From NCBI GenBank assembly GCA_021201865.1, contig JAJQEE010000170.1:1-55307 (forward strand): a DNA stretch of 55,307 bases, in the 5' to 3' direction. The position numbers were made by a program, and so were the translations under genes. The stretch comes from Tannerellaceae bacterium (lineage in GTDB: Bacteria > Bacteroidota > Bacteroidia > Bacteroidales > Tannerellaceae). The notes under the pieces were generated by a model. It was not told where the DNA came from. It worked only from the letters and a program-made list of their open reading frames with translations, and did not search any database. Positions 18,101-30,257 of this stretch are shown here, piece after piece (the stretch's first letter is position 1; each line of letters starts with the position of its first letter).

Positions 18101-19981
18101 TTTCTTTTCTTCCAATTTCAGTTCATCCATCAGGGCATTATACTCCTTTTCCTCCCGGTTCATCTTATCGTACCAGTTCTTTTTCAGGATAAGTGTAGTA
18201 ATACCCAATATGATGATTGAAGTAATCAACGGGAAGCCTTCTTTAATTACAATATACATCGGAATAATGGTCAGGCACAACTGCCATACAATACCTACCG
18301 CCACATTAAAGATATCCCGTTTAAAATTGGTATTCCGTTTCACCTGTGGATAACGCGCAATCGCTTTTCGTGCTATTGGTCCCCAGAAGCCCCACGGACG
18401 TACCCGGACATAAAAATTGATCAATGTTTCCTCATCTGTAGGAGCTGTCATTAATGTTCCTACAATACAACCGATCAGGGAAACGAACATCAATAACGGG
18501 AAGTAATATAAGGGCAGCGTATCCGGAAAGAACTGCGGAACAATCATAGCCGCCAGAATACCGACTAACATCCCCCAGAAATATCCGTAACCATTGAAAC
18601 GCCACCAATGCCATTTCAGTAAGTTTGCAGCAATATATCCACCATACAAAGCGGATACGATCCATTGCAGTACCGAGTTGATATTCTCAACAAAAAAACC
18701 AATAATCGTACTGATAACCACCACTAATACTGAGATCAGATAACTGGCACGAATCTGGGTTTTAGCCGGTGCAGCCGGATTAATATATTTCAGATAGACA
18801 TCATTCACCAGATAAGCAGGGGCTGCATTTACGGTAGAAGCAAAAGTGGACATAAAAGCTGCTAACAGCCCGGCCAACAATAAACCAGCCAGTCCAACCG
18901 GCACAAACTCTCCGATCGCTCTGGGCAGAATTGTCTCAAAATCAATATCACTTCCCATTGCCGCAAAGTCATCACTAAAGAAAACAATCGCCAGAACCGC
19001 AAATCCCATAATCATTAAATATCTTGGAATCAGCAGGATTACCGGTACAGAACCACTCATCAGAGCTGCCTCTTTCGGACTTTTACAAGCGAGGATCTTC
19101 TGCATGTCATAGTTGGGTGCAGGACCGGCCATACTCAGGAAAATACCTTTGAAGAGCATCATCATGATCACAATCGCAAATAAATTGTACTGGTCAGCAG
19201 CCATCTTATCCATCACGGAAGGTATGAGCCCGCTCCAGTCCAGATCCAGATGCCACCCGAAGAAAGGTGTATCCCAGCCAACAGGTACATGAGCTGCCAG
19301 CATATCCGGGCTGACCTTCGTCATAGCGATCACAGCAATCACCACCCCGGCTACGGTCATAATCATAAATTGTACCACATCTGTCCAGACAATACTTAAC
19401 AATCCTCCCAACATAACATAGAAAGTGGCAATGGTGGTAAAGAATATTCCATACAGGTGAGGAACATATTCCGGTGCTACTTCAAAAGGGACATACTGGG
19501 AAACGATCTCCCAGGGGAAAAATATTTCCATGAATTTACCGATCCCGATAAAACCATAGCTCAGAAAGCCCAGCACACCGACAACCGCATATAAGATAAC
19601 AATCGTATGGGACAGATTTGCTCCCTTACCATATCCGAACCGGGTCCGGATCCATTCTGCTCCCGTCAACACATTGGAACGGCGCAACCAGATGGAAAGA
19701 TAGATCATCAGAAAAATCTGGTTGAATACCGGCCATAACCAGGGGATCCAGAGTGCTTTCAATCCGTAAACGAACGACAAATACACCATCCACATCGTTC
19801 CCGAAATATCAAACATTCCGGAAGCATTGGAAAGGCCAAGCATATAAAAAGGTAAGGTTTTTCCTCCCAAAAAATAGGAGTCAAGATTTTTGGATGCCCT
19901 TTTCTTCAGCATCAACCCAATCACGATCATAGCAACCAGATAAAGTGCAATGATCAGAATGTCAATCAACTGTAATTTCAT
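18098..19981 (-). CDS. Sodium:solute symporter (SSS family)
   Basis: This 627-residue protein has about 13-14 membrane helices. The SSS signature region near the N-terminus ([27 protein letters not shown]) and the sodium-site segment [24 protein letters not shown] are present. The C-terminal extension (about 540-627) has two further hydrophobic segments and a charged tail. It is likely a sugar symporter of the inner membrane. Its gene precedes GH130 by about 50 bases on the same strand, forming a transport plus phosphorolysis pair. A promoter box TATCTTTG lies upstream. Confidence 0.9.
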   Translation of the reverse strand: MKLQLIDILIIALYLVAMIVIGLMLKKRASKNLDSYFLGGKTLPFYMLGLSNASGMFDISGTMWMVYLSFVYGLKALWIPWLWPVFNQIFLMIYLSIWLRRSNVLTGAEWIRTRFGYGKGANLSHTIVILYAVVGVLGFLSYGFIGIGKFMEIFFPWEIVSQYVPFEVAPEYVPHLYGIFFTTIATFYVMLGGLLSIVWTDVVQFMIMTVAGVVIAVIAMTKVSPDMLAAHVPVGWDTPFFGWHLDLDWSGLIPSVMDKMAADQYNLFAIVIMMMLFKGIFLSMAGPAPNYDMQKILACKSPKEAALMSGSVPVILLIPRYLMIMGFAVLAIVFFSDDFAAMGSDIDFETILPRAIGEFVPVGLAGLLLAGLLAAFMSTFASTVNAAPAYLVNDVYLKYINPAAPAKTQIRASYLISVLVVVISTIIGFFVENINSVLQWIVSALYGGYIAANLLKWHWWRFNGYGYFWGMLVGILAAMIVPQFFPDTLPLYYFPLLMFVSLIGCIVGTLMTAPTDEETLINFYVRVRPWGFWGPIARKAIARYPQVKRNTNFKRDIFNVAVGIVWQLCLTIIPMYIVIKEGFPLITSIIILGITTLILKKNWYDKMNREEKEYNALMDELKLEEKK

Positions 19982-20016
19982 GATATTATGTATAATATTA
20001 GTAGATGTTGCCGGCG

Positions 20017-20024
20017 CAAAGATA
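20017..20024 (-). promoter_or_regulatory. -7 box of the symporter promoter
   Basis: TATCTTTG on the minus strand matches TAnnTTTG, 36 bases before the start codon at 19981. Confidence 0.45.
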
Positions 20025-20044
20025 TAAAAATTGCCCGGATAGCC

Positions 20045-21232
20045 TTAAGACTTCTTTCCGATCCAGGTTGCTTTCTTCCAAAGTTGCTCAAACGGACCAT
20101 GTGAATGGGATTGAAACCACCATTTGCAGAAAAAGAATTGCAGCAGAAAAAGAACGATCCCTATTCCTAAACTGGCAGTGATCCCCAGATAACGATGCAA
20201 ACCCAATCCCCAGTTATAGAATAAGAAGGAGCCAACCATAGATTGTGTAAGGTAATTGGTCAGGCTCATACGTCCATAAGGGATCAATCCGGCCAACAGT
20301 GAATGAAGCCGGGTACAATAAAACGCACATATAACACCTACAATCAACAGAATCATCAAAGCAAAATTAGCCAATGATTGCAGGATGGCCTGCATAGCAC
20401 CTAAAGCCACGGGATTGACCATGAAACCGGGTAACATATTCTTCAGTCCGGCCAACGGGAAATAAGCTATAATCGCACCTGCTGCCAGGAACAACCAGAT
20501 TTTCAGATGCTTCTCAGAATAGACCAACCATTGTTTTTTTCCTAATAACATCCCCAAAATGAACAACGCAGCGGTCTGAAAGATCCGTCCATGTTCCCAT
20601 GCCCATGTCAGGCTGGCCAATTGTCCTTCCCACAAGTTCACCCGTAGTGTTTCCCAAAAATTACCAGATGCCTGAACTTCTGCGGCACGGCCAAAATAAT
20701 ATCCTACTAAACTATGGACAGGAACAAATTCCGGATCCATATAAGCAGATATCACTTTTACCCATTCTATGGGTTGTAGTAAAAAGATCACAGCCAGCCA
20801 GAAACTGATCCGGTCCGGTAAGCGGCAAACCAAAACTAATATAAAACCGACAAGTGAATACATGACCAATATTTCCGCCGTAAAAAAGGCAGCATTGAAG
20901 TTACCGATTATAAATAACAGGACCAGTCGCCACATAAACCGTAAACGAAAATCTATTCCTCGTTTCCTTTGATTATCATCCTGTATGAAAAAACTAAAAC
21001 CAAACAGGAGGGCAAATATGGCATACGCTTTACCACCAAAGGTAAAAAACAGGGAATCCCAGATTGCCTGATCGGTAAAGCTCAGAAACCAACTTTGGTG
21101 AGAAGTATCCGGATAAGAGTAGAAATTGAAGTGTTCTATGCTATGCAAAAGAATAATCCCCATCACCGCAAATCCTCTTAACACATCTGCTACTTCTATA
21201 CGGGGATTTTTATCCATTAAATTGTTATTCAT
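20045..21232 (-). CDS. DUF418-family membrane protein
   Basis: The 395-residue multi-pass protein begins RIEVADVLRGFAVMGIILLHSIEHF, the DUF418/acyltransferase-3-like start. It has about ten helices and ends with the DUF418 C-terminal region (YGRMSLTNYLTQSMVGSFLFYNWGLGL, then FCKWWFQSHSHGPFEQLWK). The family is widespread in Bacteroidetes, with no firm function. It lies 63 bases upstream of the symporter start on the same strand, but the promoter in between suggests separate transcription. Confidence 0.88.
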   Translation of the reverse strand: MNNNLMDKNPRIEVADVLRGFAVMGIILLHSIEHFNFYSYPDTSHQSWFLSFTDQAIWDSLFFTFGGKAYAIFALLFGFSFFIQDDNQRKRGIDFRLRFMWRLVLLFIIGNFNAAFFTAEILVMYSLVGFILVLVCRLPDRISFWLAVIFLLQPIEWVKVISAYMDPEFVPVHSLVGYYFGRAAEVQASGNFWETLRVNLWEGQLASLTWAWEHGRIFQTAALFILGMLLGKKQWLVYSEKHLKIWLFLAAGAIIAYFPLAGLKNMLPGFMVNPVALGAMQAILQSLANFALMILLIVGVICAFYCTRLHSLLAGLIPYGRMSLTNYLTQSMVGSFLFYNWGLGLHRYLGITASLGIGIVLFLLQFFFCKWWFQSHSHGPFEQLWKKATWIGKKS

Positions 21233-21624
21233 GTGGTTTTAATATGTGATCGTCATGTTTGCGGGCGTAAATATACTAAAGCCAAGGGATTTTATTTCTT
21301 TCTTTTTTCAGATTTTTAAAATAATGTTGTAATTTTAGTACCAGTAAAATATCTGAATCAGTTTAGTTTTAGTATTAATAGTGAATTGTTTTTAATCAAG
21401 AAAGCCAAAAATTTAGTTAAAACATTACCAATTAGGAATTTACAATAATTCAAAAGGAATGTTATAACTGTCCTTTTTATTAAATTTTATGGCCATCTTT
21501 GTTTAGGTGAAGCAATTTAGAAAGCGTTTTTAAATTATGAAAGAATTTGATAGGAACATATCCCCTATCCTGATGACTCCCCTTCACCAGGGGATGTGTG
21601 CGTTTTTATTTTATCTAAAATACT
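21233..21624. other. AT-rich intergenic region, divergent DUF418/invertase
   Basis: No gene is supported. The stretch is strongly AT-rich. The right end (about 21560-21600) has a short hairpin, CTCCCCTTCACCAGGGG, that resembles the outer stem of the 8731-8925 palindrome. Because the flanking genes diverge, both promoters should lie here. No invertible segment with clear paired inverted repeats was found. Confidence 0.4.
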
Positions 21625-22254
21625 ATGATATACGGATATTTAAGAGTTAGTACAGACAAGCAAAGCACCGAAAATCAACGGTTTGAAATAAAAAAATTTG
21701 CTGAAGAGAAGGATTTCACAATTGACTATTGGGTGAAAGAGACCATTAGTGGGACTATTCATGTGGAGGACAGGCAACTGGGCAAATTACTGAAACGGAT
21801 AAAAAAGGGGGACGTATTGATCACAACAGAATTATCCCGTCTGGGGCGTAACCTCATGCAGGTGATGAGTTTTTTACATGCCTGCATGAAAAAAAATATT
21901 GTGGTCCTTACTGTTAAGGAACGATATGAGTTAGGAAATAATATCAATAGCAAGATCCTGGCCTCTGCTTTTAGTCTCAGTGCGGAAATTGAACGGAATT
22001 TAATCTCACAGCGTACCAAGGAAGCACTTGCACGCAAAAAGACAGAAGGTATTACTTTGGGACGGCCCAAAGGAAAAAAATCTACATACAAAAAATTAGT
22101 TGGAAAAGATGAACTAATCAAAAGATTGCTATTGGAAAAGAAGTCCAAAATATTTATCAGCAAAAAATTAGGAATTAACCGGCAGACCCTTCGAACCTAT
22201 ATGAGGAATAATCCTCATATTTTTATCAATGAGGAAAAAGATAATATAGAATAA
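21625..22254 (+). CDS. Serine recombinase, Mpi/Hin-type DNA invertase
   Basis: The 209-residue protein has a resolvase/invertase catalytic domain (about 1-140). Nucleophile S9 is in GYLRVSTDKQ; the motif ELSRLGRNL and the helix E arm SLSAEIERNLISQRTKEAL are also present. A linker GRPKGKKS and a C-terminal helix-turn-helix (IFISKKLGINRQTLRTYM) follow. This is the architecture of the Mpi invertases of Bacteroides, which flip many promoters at distant loci. No clear invertible promoter is adjacent, fitting a global rather than local action. Its composition is AT-richer than the housekeeping genes beside it, which could point to acquisition. Confidence 0.9.
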   Translation: MIYGYLRVSTDKQSTENQRFEIKKFAEEKDFTIDYWVKETISGTIHVEDRQLGKLLKRIKKGDVLITTELSRLGRNLMQVMSFLHACMKKNIVVLTVKERYELGNNINSKILASAFSLSAEIERNLISQRTKEALARKKTEGITLGRPKGKKSTYKKLVGKDELIKRLLLEKKSKIFISKKLGINRQTLRTYMRNNPHIFINEEKDNIE

Positions 22255-22314
22255 ACCTTTTCAACAGTCTTAAATTTATAAGAGAATGCGTGAACATTTT
22301 TAAATTATAATGTT

Positions 22315-22322
22315 TACATTTG
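22315..22322 (+). promoter_or_regulatory. -7 box of the ndk promoter
   Basis: TACATTTG fits TAnnTTTG exactly and lies 38 bases before the ndk start codon. The -33 box is not clear. Confidence 0.5.
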
Positions 22323-22359
22323 GGCAGATACGTATTCATAATTTATAAATATAGCTCTG

Positions 22360-22821
22360 ATGGAAAAGACACTTGTAATTTTAAAACCCTGCACAGTTCA
22401 GCGAGGACTGATGGGAGAGATCATCAACCGGTTTGAAAGAAAAGGACTGCGGCTGGCCGGCATGAAAATGGTGTGGCTTTCGGATGAAACCTTAAGTGAA
22501 CACTATGCCCATCTGAAGGAAAAACCTTTTTTCCAACGGGTAAAAGATGCTATGAGAACCTGCCCGGTGGTAGTATGTTGCTGGGAAGGACTGGATGCGG
22601 TGCATGTCGTTCGTGAAATGGCCGGAAAAACCAATGGCCGGAACGCTGCTCCCGGCACGATCCGGGGAGATTACAGCATGAGTGTTCAGGAGAACATTGT
22701 GCATGCTTCCGATTCCCTGGAAACTGCAGCCATTGAATTAAAACGTTTCTTTGAAGATTCAGAGATCTATGACTATCCCATAAGTAATATCTGGAGCTTT
22801 TATGCGAATGATGAGATTTGA
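22360..22821 (+). CDS. ndk: Nucleoside diphosphate kinase
   Basis: The 153-residue protein begins EKTLVILKPCTVQRG and contains PGTIRGDY and ENIVHASDS. H115 is the phospho-histidine carrier of the ping-pong reaction that transfers gamma-phosphate among nucleoside di- and triphosphates. Its length is normal for bacterial NDK. It is transcribed alone, with its own -7 box and a terminator after it. Confidence 0.97.
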   Translation: MEKTLVILKPCTVQRGLMGEIINRFERKGLRLAGMKMVWLSDETLSEHYAHLKEKPFFQRVKDAMRTCPVVVCCWEGLDAVHVVREMAGKTNGRNAAPGTIRGDYSMSVQENIVHASDSLETAAIELKRFFEDSEIYDYPISNIWSFYANDEI

Positions 22822-22836
22822 AAAGCTACTGTATAA

Positions 22837-22881
22837 GAAAACCGGGAAAAAGTAGTTCAGACTTTTTCCCGGTTTCTTTTT
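22837..22881 (+). terminator. Intrinsic terminator of ndk
   Basis: GAAAACCGGGAAAAAGT pairs with ACTTTTTCCCGGTTTC and is followed by TTTTTCTTT. It begins 16 bases past the ndk stop. Confidence 0.9.
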
Positions 22882-23051
22882 CTTTGCATGCGATTGTTAC
22901 CCAATAGTATCTTACAATCATTTAACCTTAAAACCTAATAGCTATTAAAACACGTTGTACTTATAGAACAAAGTAGGTGTTAAAAAGTTTTGAGACTGTA
23001 TTATTTCAACAACTTTTTTTCAAAAGTATATAGCAGATAGTCAGGAAATTA

Positions 23052-23945
23052 TTAGCAACGTATACTTAACTGGCGGAATACATCACGGATCTTCTCAAAG
23101 GTAGTGATCCGGGTAGGCACCAAAGGCAACCGCAATTTGTTTTCCATAAAACCCATCATATGGAGCATACTTTTCACTCCTGCCGGATTTCCATCTACAA
23201 ACAACAGGTCAAAAAGCTCAGTAAATTTATGGTGAATGGTACGTGCACTATCATAATCACCGGCTAAAGCCAACCGGGTCATACGGCTGAACTCTTTTGG
23301 AAAAGCATTTCCAATCACGGAAATAACTCCAACAGCCCCTAAAGTAATTAAGGGGAAAGTAATACCATCATCACCGGAGATCACACTGAAGTTCTCCGGT
23401 TTATTTTTGATAATATCGTCCATTTGAGTGATATTTCCGGAAGCCTCTTTCACAGCAACTACATTCTTACATTCACGTGCAATCCGCAACGTGGTCTCTG
23501 CTGTCATATTCACACCCGTCCGGCCAGGCACATTATATAATACGATCGGAAGGTTAGTAGACGCTGCGACCGCTTTATAATGCTGGTAAATTCCCTCCTG
23601 GGAAGGTTTATTATAATAGGGAACAACGGTCAGGATCGCATCAATCCCATCAAAGTTATCCGTCTTTAATTTTTCCACTACGGCACGTGTACAGTTACCA
23701 CCCACTCCCAAGACAATCGGAATTCTTCCCCTTACCTTACTGATCACTAAATCAACAACCTGTTTCTTTTCTTCTTCTGTGAGTGTCGGAGTTTCTGCGG
23801 TAGTACCTAAAACCACGAGATAATCAGTTCCGTTCTGCAACTGGTAGTCCACCAACTTGCCCAACGCTTCAAAATCTACGCTTTCATCTTGTCTGAACGG
23901 GGTAACCAATGCTACACCCATCCCTTTTAAATTAATGTCTGCCAT
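23052..23945 (-). CDS. dapA: 4-hydroxy-tetrahydrodipicolinate synthase
   Basis: The 297-residue TIM-barrel enzyme condenses pyruvate with aspartate semialdehyde in lysine and diaminopimelate synthesis. Visible motifs: GVALVTPF at the start, GTTAETPTL, VVPYYNKPSQEG, LYNVPGRTG with Y137, and the Schiff-base lysine K166 in VVAVKEASGN. It is last in the ligA, DUF6913-like, dapA run, with 53 bases before it and a possible promoter of its own. Confidence 0.96.
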   Translation of the reverse strand: MADINLKGMGVALVTPFRQDESVDFEALGKLVDYQLQNGTDYLVVLGTTAETPTLTEEEKKQVVDLVISKVRGRIPIVLGVGGNCTRAVVEKLKTDNFDGIDAILTVVPYYNKPSQEGIYQHYKAVAASTNLPIVLYNVPGRTGVNMTAETTLRIARECKNVVAVKEASGNITQMDDIIKNKPENFSVISGDDGITFPLITLGAVGVISVIGNAFPKEFSRMTRLALAGDYDSARTIHHKFTELFDLLFVDGNPAGVKSMLHMMGFMENKLRLPLVPTRITTFEKIRDVFRQLSIRC

Positions 23946-23979
23946 GAGGGGAAATATACAGTTTTGTTATTTTGCCCTG

Positions 23980-23987
23980 CAAAAATA
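23980..23987 (-). promoter_or_regulatory. -7 box ahead of dapA
   Basis: TATTTTTG on the minus strand matches TAnnTTTG, 35 bases before the dapA start and just after the stop of the upstream gene. dapA may thus be partly independent of ligA. Confidence 0.4.
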
Positions 23988-23998
23988 AAGAAATTATA

Positions 23999-26523
<2,525 letters not shown>

Positions 26524-26563
26524 TTAATTACAACTTCCTTTATCTGGAATATTAACAAGCGTA

Positions 26564-27520
26564 CTAATAAGACAGTTTCACATTATCTACCCAAAAAGTG
26601 TTACCGGGCGAACCAATATAAGCTCCACCATGACTGGAAGCGAATTGTAACAAAATATGAGTGGGTTCATCCCCCTCTTCCGCCCATCCGATCTCTTTCA
26701 CAAGCACATTCTTACCTTTACTATTCAAAGCATACCGATCTTCATCCTGTATTTTCATATAAGGCTGATAAGCAGAATCCTGGCTAATATCTCCATACAA
26801 AATAGGATAAGAATCACCATTTACCCAGTCTGTATCCTCTGTAAACCGCCGGACCATCGTACCTACCCGTTTAGCATAAATATTACCCTCTTTATCTTCC
26901 CAGCGTTTCTGAAGAAGGAGAATAGCTACAGCCTCATCTTTCCCTTCCACTGTAGATTTACGGCTAAATCCGGTACTTCTTGTCCGGTTAGGCTCCGGAG
27001 CCAGTTTCAGTTTATAATCAAAAATAAGTGCTTTGGGTTTCTTATCAAAGGCAATTCCACTATTCAACATAGCCATGGGGTTCTTGGTTCCTTTGATCGG
27101 TTCAATCATTTCTCCGAAAAACAAAGAGCCGGCAGCAATCACCTCAATATCAATCAATCCCATAACCTTCACACTTTCAAAACGCGTCTCTAACCGGGCA
27201 CACCACCCATCTCCCCGTTGTTCCGGGAAAACCGAGGTATTGGTTTTAACCACTCCCGCCACTTTAGCCAATACATTTGAACTGGCCCAGGGAGAACTTC
27301 CCTGATTGGTATAGGCAACAGCCCCTTCGATCGTATCTCTGGGACCTAATTCATAAAGTAATTTGGTATTTCCCCCAATCACACCTGACTCTTTGATCCG
27401 GCGTACGATCCATTGATCCATATCCCCATAAGGCACAGGCTCCACAGTTTGGGAATGGAGAATTGAAAATGGAGAATTGAAAATTAAAACAAAAAAGAAA
27501 ATCCATCCCACACGTTTCAT
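26564..27520 (-). CDS. PCMD-domain secreted protein
   Basis: The 318-residue protein from ATG 27520 (MKRVGWIFFFVLIF) has a signal peptide and a PCMD (putative carbohydrate metabolism) domain: YGDMDQWIVRRIKESGVIGGNTKLLYELGP, SSPWASSNVLAKVAGVVKTNTSVFP, and at the end PGNTFWVDNVKLSY. The hydrophobic core of the signal peptide is partly encoded by two adjoining copies of a 14-base unit (TTTTCAATTCTCCA, minus strand). It follows the sulfotransferase gene by 76 bases and precedes ligA by 43. PCMD proteins usually attach to surface glycan-binding systems in Bacteroidetes. A link to sulfonation is only positional. Confidence 0.78.
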   Translation of the reverse strand: MKRVGWIFFFVLIFNSPFSILHSQTVEPVPYGDMDQWIVRRIKESGVIGGNTKLLYELGPRDTIEGAVAYTNQGSSPWASSNVLAKVAGVVKTNTSVFPEQRGDGWCARLETRFESVKVMGLIDIEVIAAGSLFFGEMIEPIKGTKNPMAMLNSGIAFDKKPKALIFDYKLKLAPEPNRTRSTGFSRKSTVEGKDEAVAILLLQKRWEDKEGNIYAKRVGTMVRRFTEDTDWVNGDSYPILYGDISQDSAYQPYMKIQDEDRYALNSKGKNVLVKEIGWAEEGDEPTHILLQFASSHGGAYIGSPGNTFWVDNVKLSY

Positions 27521-27596
27521 ATTCCTATTTTTCTGATCCATATCTATATAACAACAATTTCATAAAAAATTTCAATGATCCATTCTCTATTTTCAA

Positions 27597-28700
27597 TTAA
27601 ATAGAGTATCCCCATTTTTCCAAAGCCATCCCCCAGTTTTCTTCCACAATCTTTACCGTACGGTCATCATAAGTATACTGATTCTTTTTATATCCTTTCT
27701 TTTTACCCAGATATTTTCCAATTTCTTCTTTGGACTCTGCGAAACCCGGCAGGTCTAAGGTCCGGTAAATTTCTTCTGTCATGGCATATGCATCCTGCTC
27801 AAAATCTTCAAATTTCACTTCCACCAGATTACCTTCCGGAATCAATCCTTTGGTTTCCTCAAATTTATAGAACAAACGGCGGTAGACCTCTATCAGGTTT
27901 TCTTCAATCTGTTCATTCGTTATATCCTGCAGACGAAGCGGCTGGATCGTATTGGTGAAGAAACTTCGTGTACTTTCAAAAACCGTATACGGATTTCTTT
28001 TCAGATAAATAAACTTAGCATTCGGGAACATTTCCACCAGTTCTTTTACCCGGCCGGTATGAGGAGGGTTCTTGCTTAAAAACTGGGTTCCTTTCGTATT
28101 CCAGAGGGAGATCTTGATTAGTTTCAGAAAAGTATCCTTAAACACTTTTAATTCTTCCGGACTGATTTCATTAAATAACAGATAACGCTCACAATACTCC
28201 AACATATGTTTCGGGAAGAACCAAAAGTTATAATAGGTATAAGGCATCATATTGGACAAAGCAAATTCCTCTTCCTGCGGGAGATCCACTTTAAGTTCCA
28301 TATTATCCGTCGGACGTTTATCCGGCATCAGAAATGACATATTTTTTTTAAAGAAGGGTTGTCCCCAAAGCATCAGGTTAGGCATAACCGTCTGGTAGGT
28401 CGTGTTATAACCAAAATGTTTATCACAGGAAAAAACATTATGGACAAAAGTTGTCCCACTCCGCCAATGTCCCAAAATAAATACAGGATCCATCTCTAAA
28501 GGAGTATTTTCCAGTTTCTTATACCGGGCATCTTCAAAAGGTTGAAGACTACTGAGCAAACGGCAAATAGACTTAGTCAAAAAGTATTTTTGACGAAAGC
28601 CCTTATCGATCACTTTATTTCCGGTTACCTCCTTAAAGGTTTTCCAGTTTGCTCCTACCAACGTATTAATAGGCAACTTATCAAATTCCAATAATCCCAT
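27597..28700 (-). CDS. PAPS-dependent sulfotransferase
   Basis: The 367-residue protein has a P-loop-like 5'-phosphosulfate-binding motif GHWRSGTTFVHN (about 78-89). It has a 3'-phosphate-binding motif YLKRNPYTVFESTRSFF (about 232-248; R235 and S243 are the expected contacts), and a likely catalytic region around SKNPPHTGRVKEL (about 209-221). There is no signal peptide, so it acts in the cytoplasm. It lies 72 bases after cysN in the PAPS-forming locus. A similar cluster in Bacteroides thetaiotaomicron makes sulfated sterols, and I infer a lipid or steroid alcohol as acceptor. Carbohydrate acceptors are not excluded. A hairpin just upstream may tune its expression. Confidence 0.88.
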   Translation of the reverse strand: MGLLEFDKLPINTLVGANWKTFKEVTGNKVIDKGFRQKYFLTKSICRLLSSLQPFEDARYKKLENTPLEMDPVFILGHWRSGTTFVHNVFSCDKHFGYNTTYQTVMPNLMLWGQPFFKKNMSFLMPDKRPTDNMELKVDLPQEEEFALSNMMPYTYYNFWFFPKHMLEYCERYLLFNEISPEELKVFKDTFLKLIKISLWNTKGTQFLSKNPPHTGRVKELVEMFPNAKFIYLKRNPYTVFESTRSFFTNTIQPLRLQDITNEQIEENLIEVYRRLFYKFEETKGLIPEGNLVEVKFEDFEQDAYAMTEEIYRTLDLPGFAESKEEIGKYLGKKKGYKKNQYTYDDRTVKIVEENWGMALEKWGYSI

Positions 28701-28713
28701 ACGCTATAAACGA

Positions 28714-28759
28714 CAAAAATGGTAATAGCTGAACTGTCACCAGCTCAAACTATTACCAT
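28714..28759 (-). terminator. Hairpin between cysN and the sulfotransferase gene
   Basis: ATGGTAATAG pairs with CTATTACCAT, with an inner AGCTG/CAGCT pairing, followed by TTTTTG on the minus strand. It looks like an intrinsic terminator or attenuator within the operon, 14 bases past the cysN stop, which would lower sulfotransferase expression relative to cysDN. Confidence 0.6.
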
Positions 28760-28772
28760 GTATGCCGGTTTT

Positions 28773-30230
28773 TTATTTTACTATTTTTACTTTAACTCCA
28801 TTTTTTCTCAGTTCATCACACACTTTCTCAATGGCTTCATAGTGAGAAGATGCAATACCTAAGTCCTGCAAATTTACAATTAATTCTTCACTATCAACAA
28901 TTCCGAACTGATTTGCATCTATCCGGTCAATGATCATGCCGACAGCAGACGTATTATTTGTGACCGGATCGATCAGAATAAAGGCACCTGTCTGTTTATT
29001 TTTAGTATAGGGATCAAAGAATAATTCCTTTCCGGTAGTAAGAACGACATTTCCGATCTCATTCAGTTTCATGGGAAGAGTTTCCGGTGTCAGTTTCCCG
29101 TTATCCAATGTCAGCTTCTCCATGGTATTCACATTCACTTTATATTGAATTCCTTCAATACGGGCACGGGTCGTATTAGTCGTATGTTTCAGGAAAAACT
29201 GTTTGGTGGCATCCATGGGTTCTTCATCCATCCAAACAAGCATGGCCTCAAAATTACGATCCTGAACAGGTAAATTATCCGGATGCACCAACATCTCCCC
29301 CCGGGAAATATCAATCTCATCTTCCAGGGTGATCGTAATACACTGCGGAGGAAATGCATACTCCAGTTCTCCTTCATACGTAACGATACTTTTCACCCGG
29401 GAAGTTTTACCGGAAGGCAAGGCCATCACCGGATCTCCTTTACGCACAATTCCACTGGCCACTTTTCCGGAAAAACCACGGAAATCCAGATTCGGACGCA
29501 ACACATACTGAACCGGATAACGGAAATCTTCAAAGTTCCGGTCCTGGTCAATAGGCACCGTTTCCAGAAATTCCAGTAAAGAAGGCCCGTTATACCAGGG
29601 AGTACGTTCGCTTTTTTCCACCACATTATCACCTTCTAAAGCTGAAAGAGGAATATAGGTTATATCCGGAATATTCAGGGAAGAGACAAACTCTTTATAA
29701 TCGGAAACGATCTTGTTATAAACCTCCTCACTAAAATCCTTCAGGTCCATTTTATTCACGGCCAGCACCACATGCTTGATTCCTAATAAAGAAACCAGAT
29801 AGGTATGTCTGCGGGTCTGAGTGATTACACCGGTACGTGCATCTACCAGGATAATCGCCAGATTAGCCGTAGAGCCTCCCGTGATCATATTACGGGTATA
29901 TTGCTCATGCCCGGGAGTATCCCCGATAATAAACTTCCGGTTATTCGTACTGAAATAACGATAGGCCACATCAATCGTGATCCCCTGTTCCCGTTCTGCC
30001 TTCAGTCCATCTGTCAATAACGCATAATCAATATGATCACCGGCATTTCCCATCCGCTTACTATCCCGTTCCAATGCGTCCAACTGGTCTTCATAGATCT
30101 TCTTACTGTCAAACAGCAAACGTCCGATCAGAGTAGATTTTCCATCATCTACAGAACCCGCGGTTAAGAAACGAAGAAGATCCTTTTTCTCATCTTTGTC
30201 AAGAAATTCTTTTATATTTAATGTTTCCAT
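28773..30230 (-). CDS. cysN: Sulfate adenylyltransferase subunit 1 (GTPase)
   Basis: This 485-residue GTPase drives APS formation with CysD. G1 is [10 protein letters not shown] (about 24-33), G3 is [12 protein letters not shown] (about 104-115), and G4 is NKMD. EF-Tu-like beta-barrel domains follow. It lacks a fused APS kinase domain, which is encoded separately as cysC. It starts 27 bases after cysD. Confidence 0.95.
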   Translation of the reverse strand: METLNIKEFLDKDEKKDLLRFLTAGSVDDGKSTLIGRLLFDSKKIYEDQLDALERDSKRMGNAGDHIDYALLTDGLKAEREQGITIDVAYRYFSTNNRKFIIGDTPGHEQYTRNMITGGSTANLAIILVDARTGVITQTRRHTYLVSLLGIKHVVLAVNKMDLKDFSEEVYNKIVSDYKEFVSSLNIPDITYIPLSALEGDNVVEKSERTPWYNGPSLLEFLETVPIDQDRNFEDFRYPVQYVLRPNLDFRGFSGKVASGIVRKGDPVMALPSGKTSRVKSIVTYEGELEYAFPPQCITITLEDEIDISRGEMLVHPDNLPVQDRNFEAMLVWMDEEPMDATKQFFLKHTTNTTRARIEGIQYKVNVNTMEKLTLDNGKLTPETLPMKLNEIGNVVLTTGKELFFDPYTKNKQTGAFILIDPVTNNTSAVGMIIDRIDANQFGIVDSEELIVNLQDLGIASSHYEAIEKVCDELRKNGVKVKIVK

Positions 30231-30257
30231 TTTGTCTTATTTTATTCTGCTGATCAA

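Noticed and set aside
21240..22359. Invertible promoter flanking the serine invertase
   Set aside because: Only loosely similar AT-rich direct matches (TTTTTAAA..ATAATGTT) were found, not inverted repeats.
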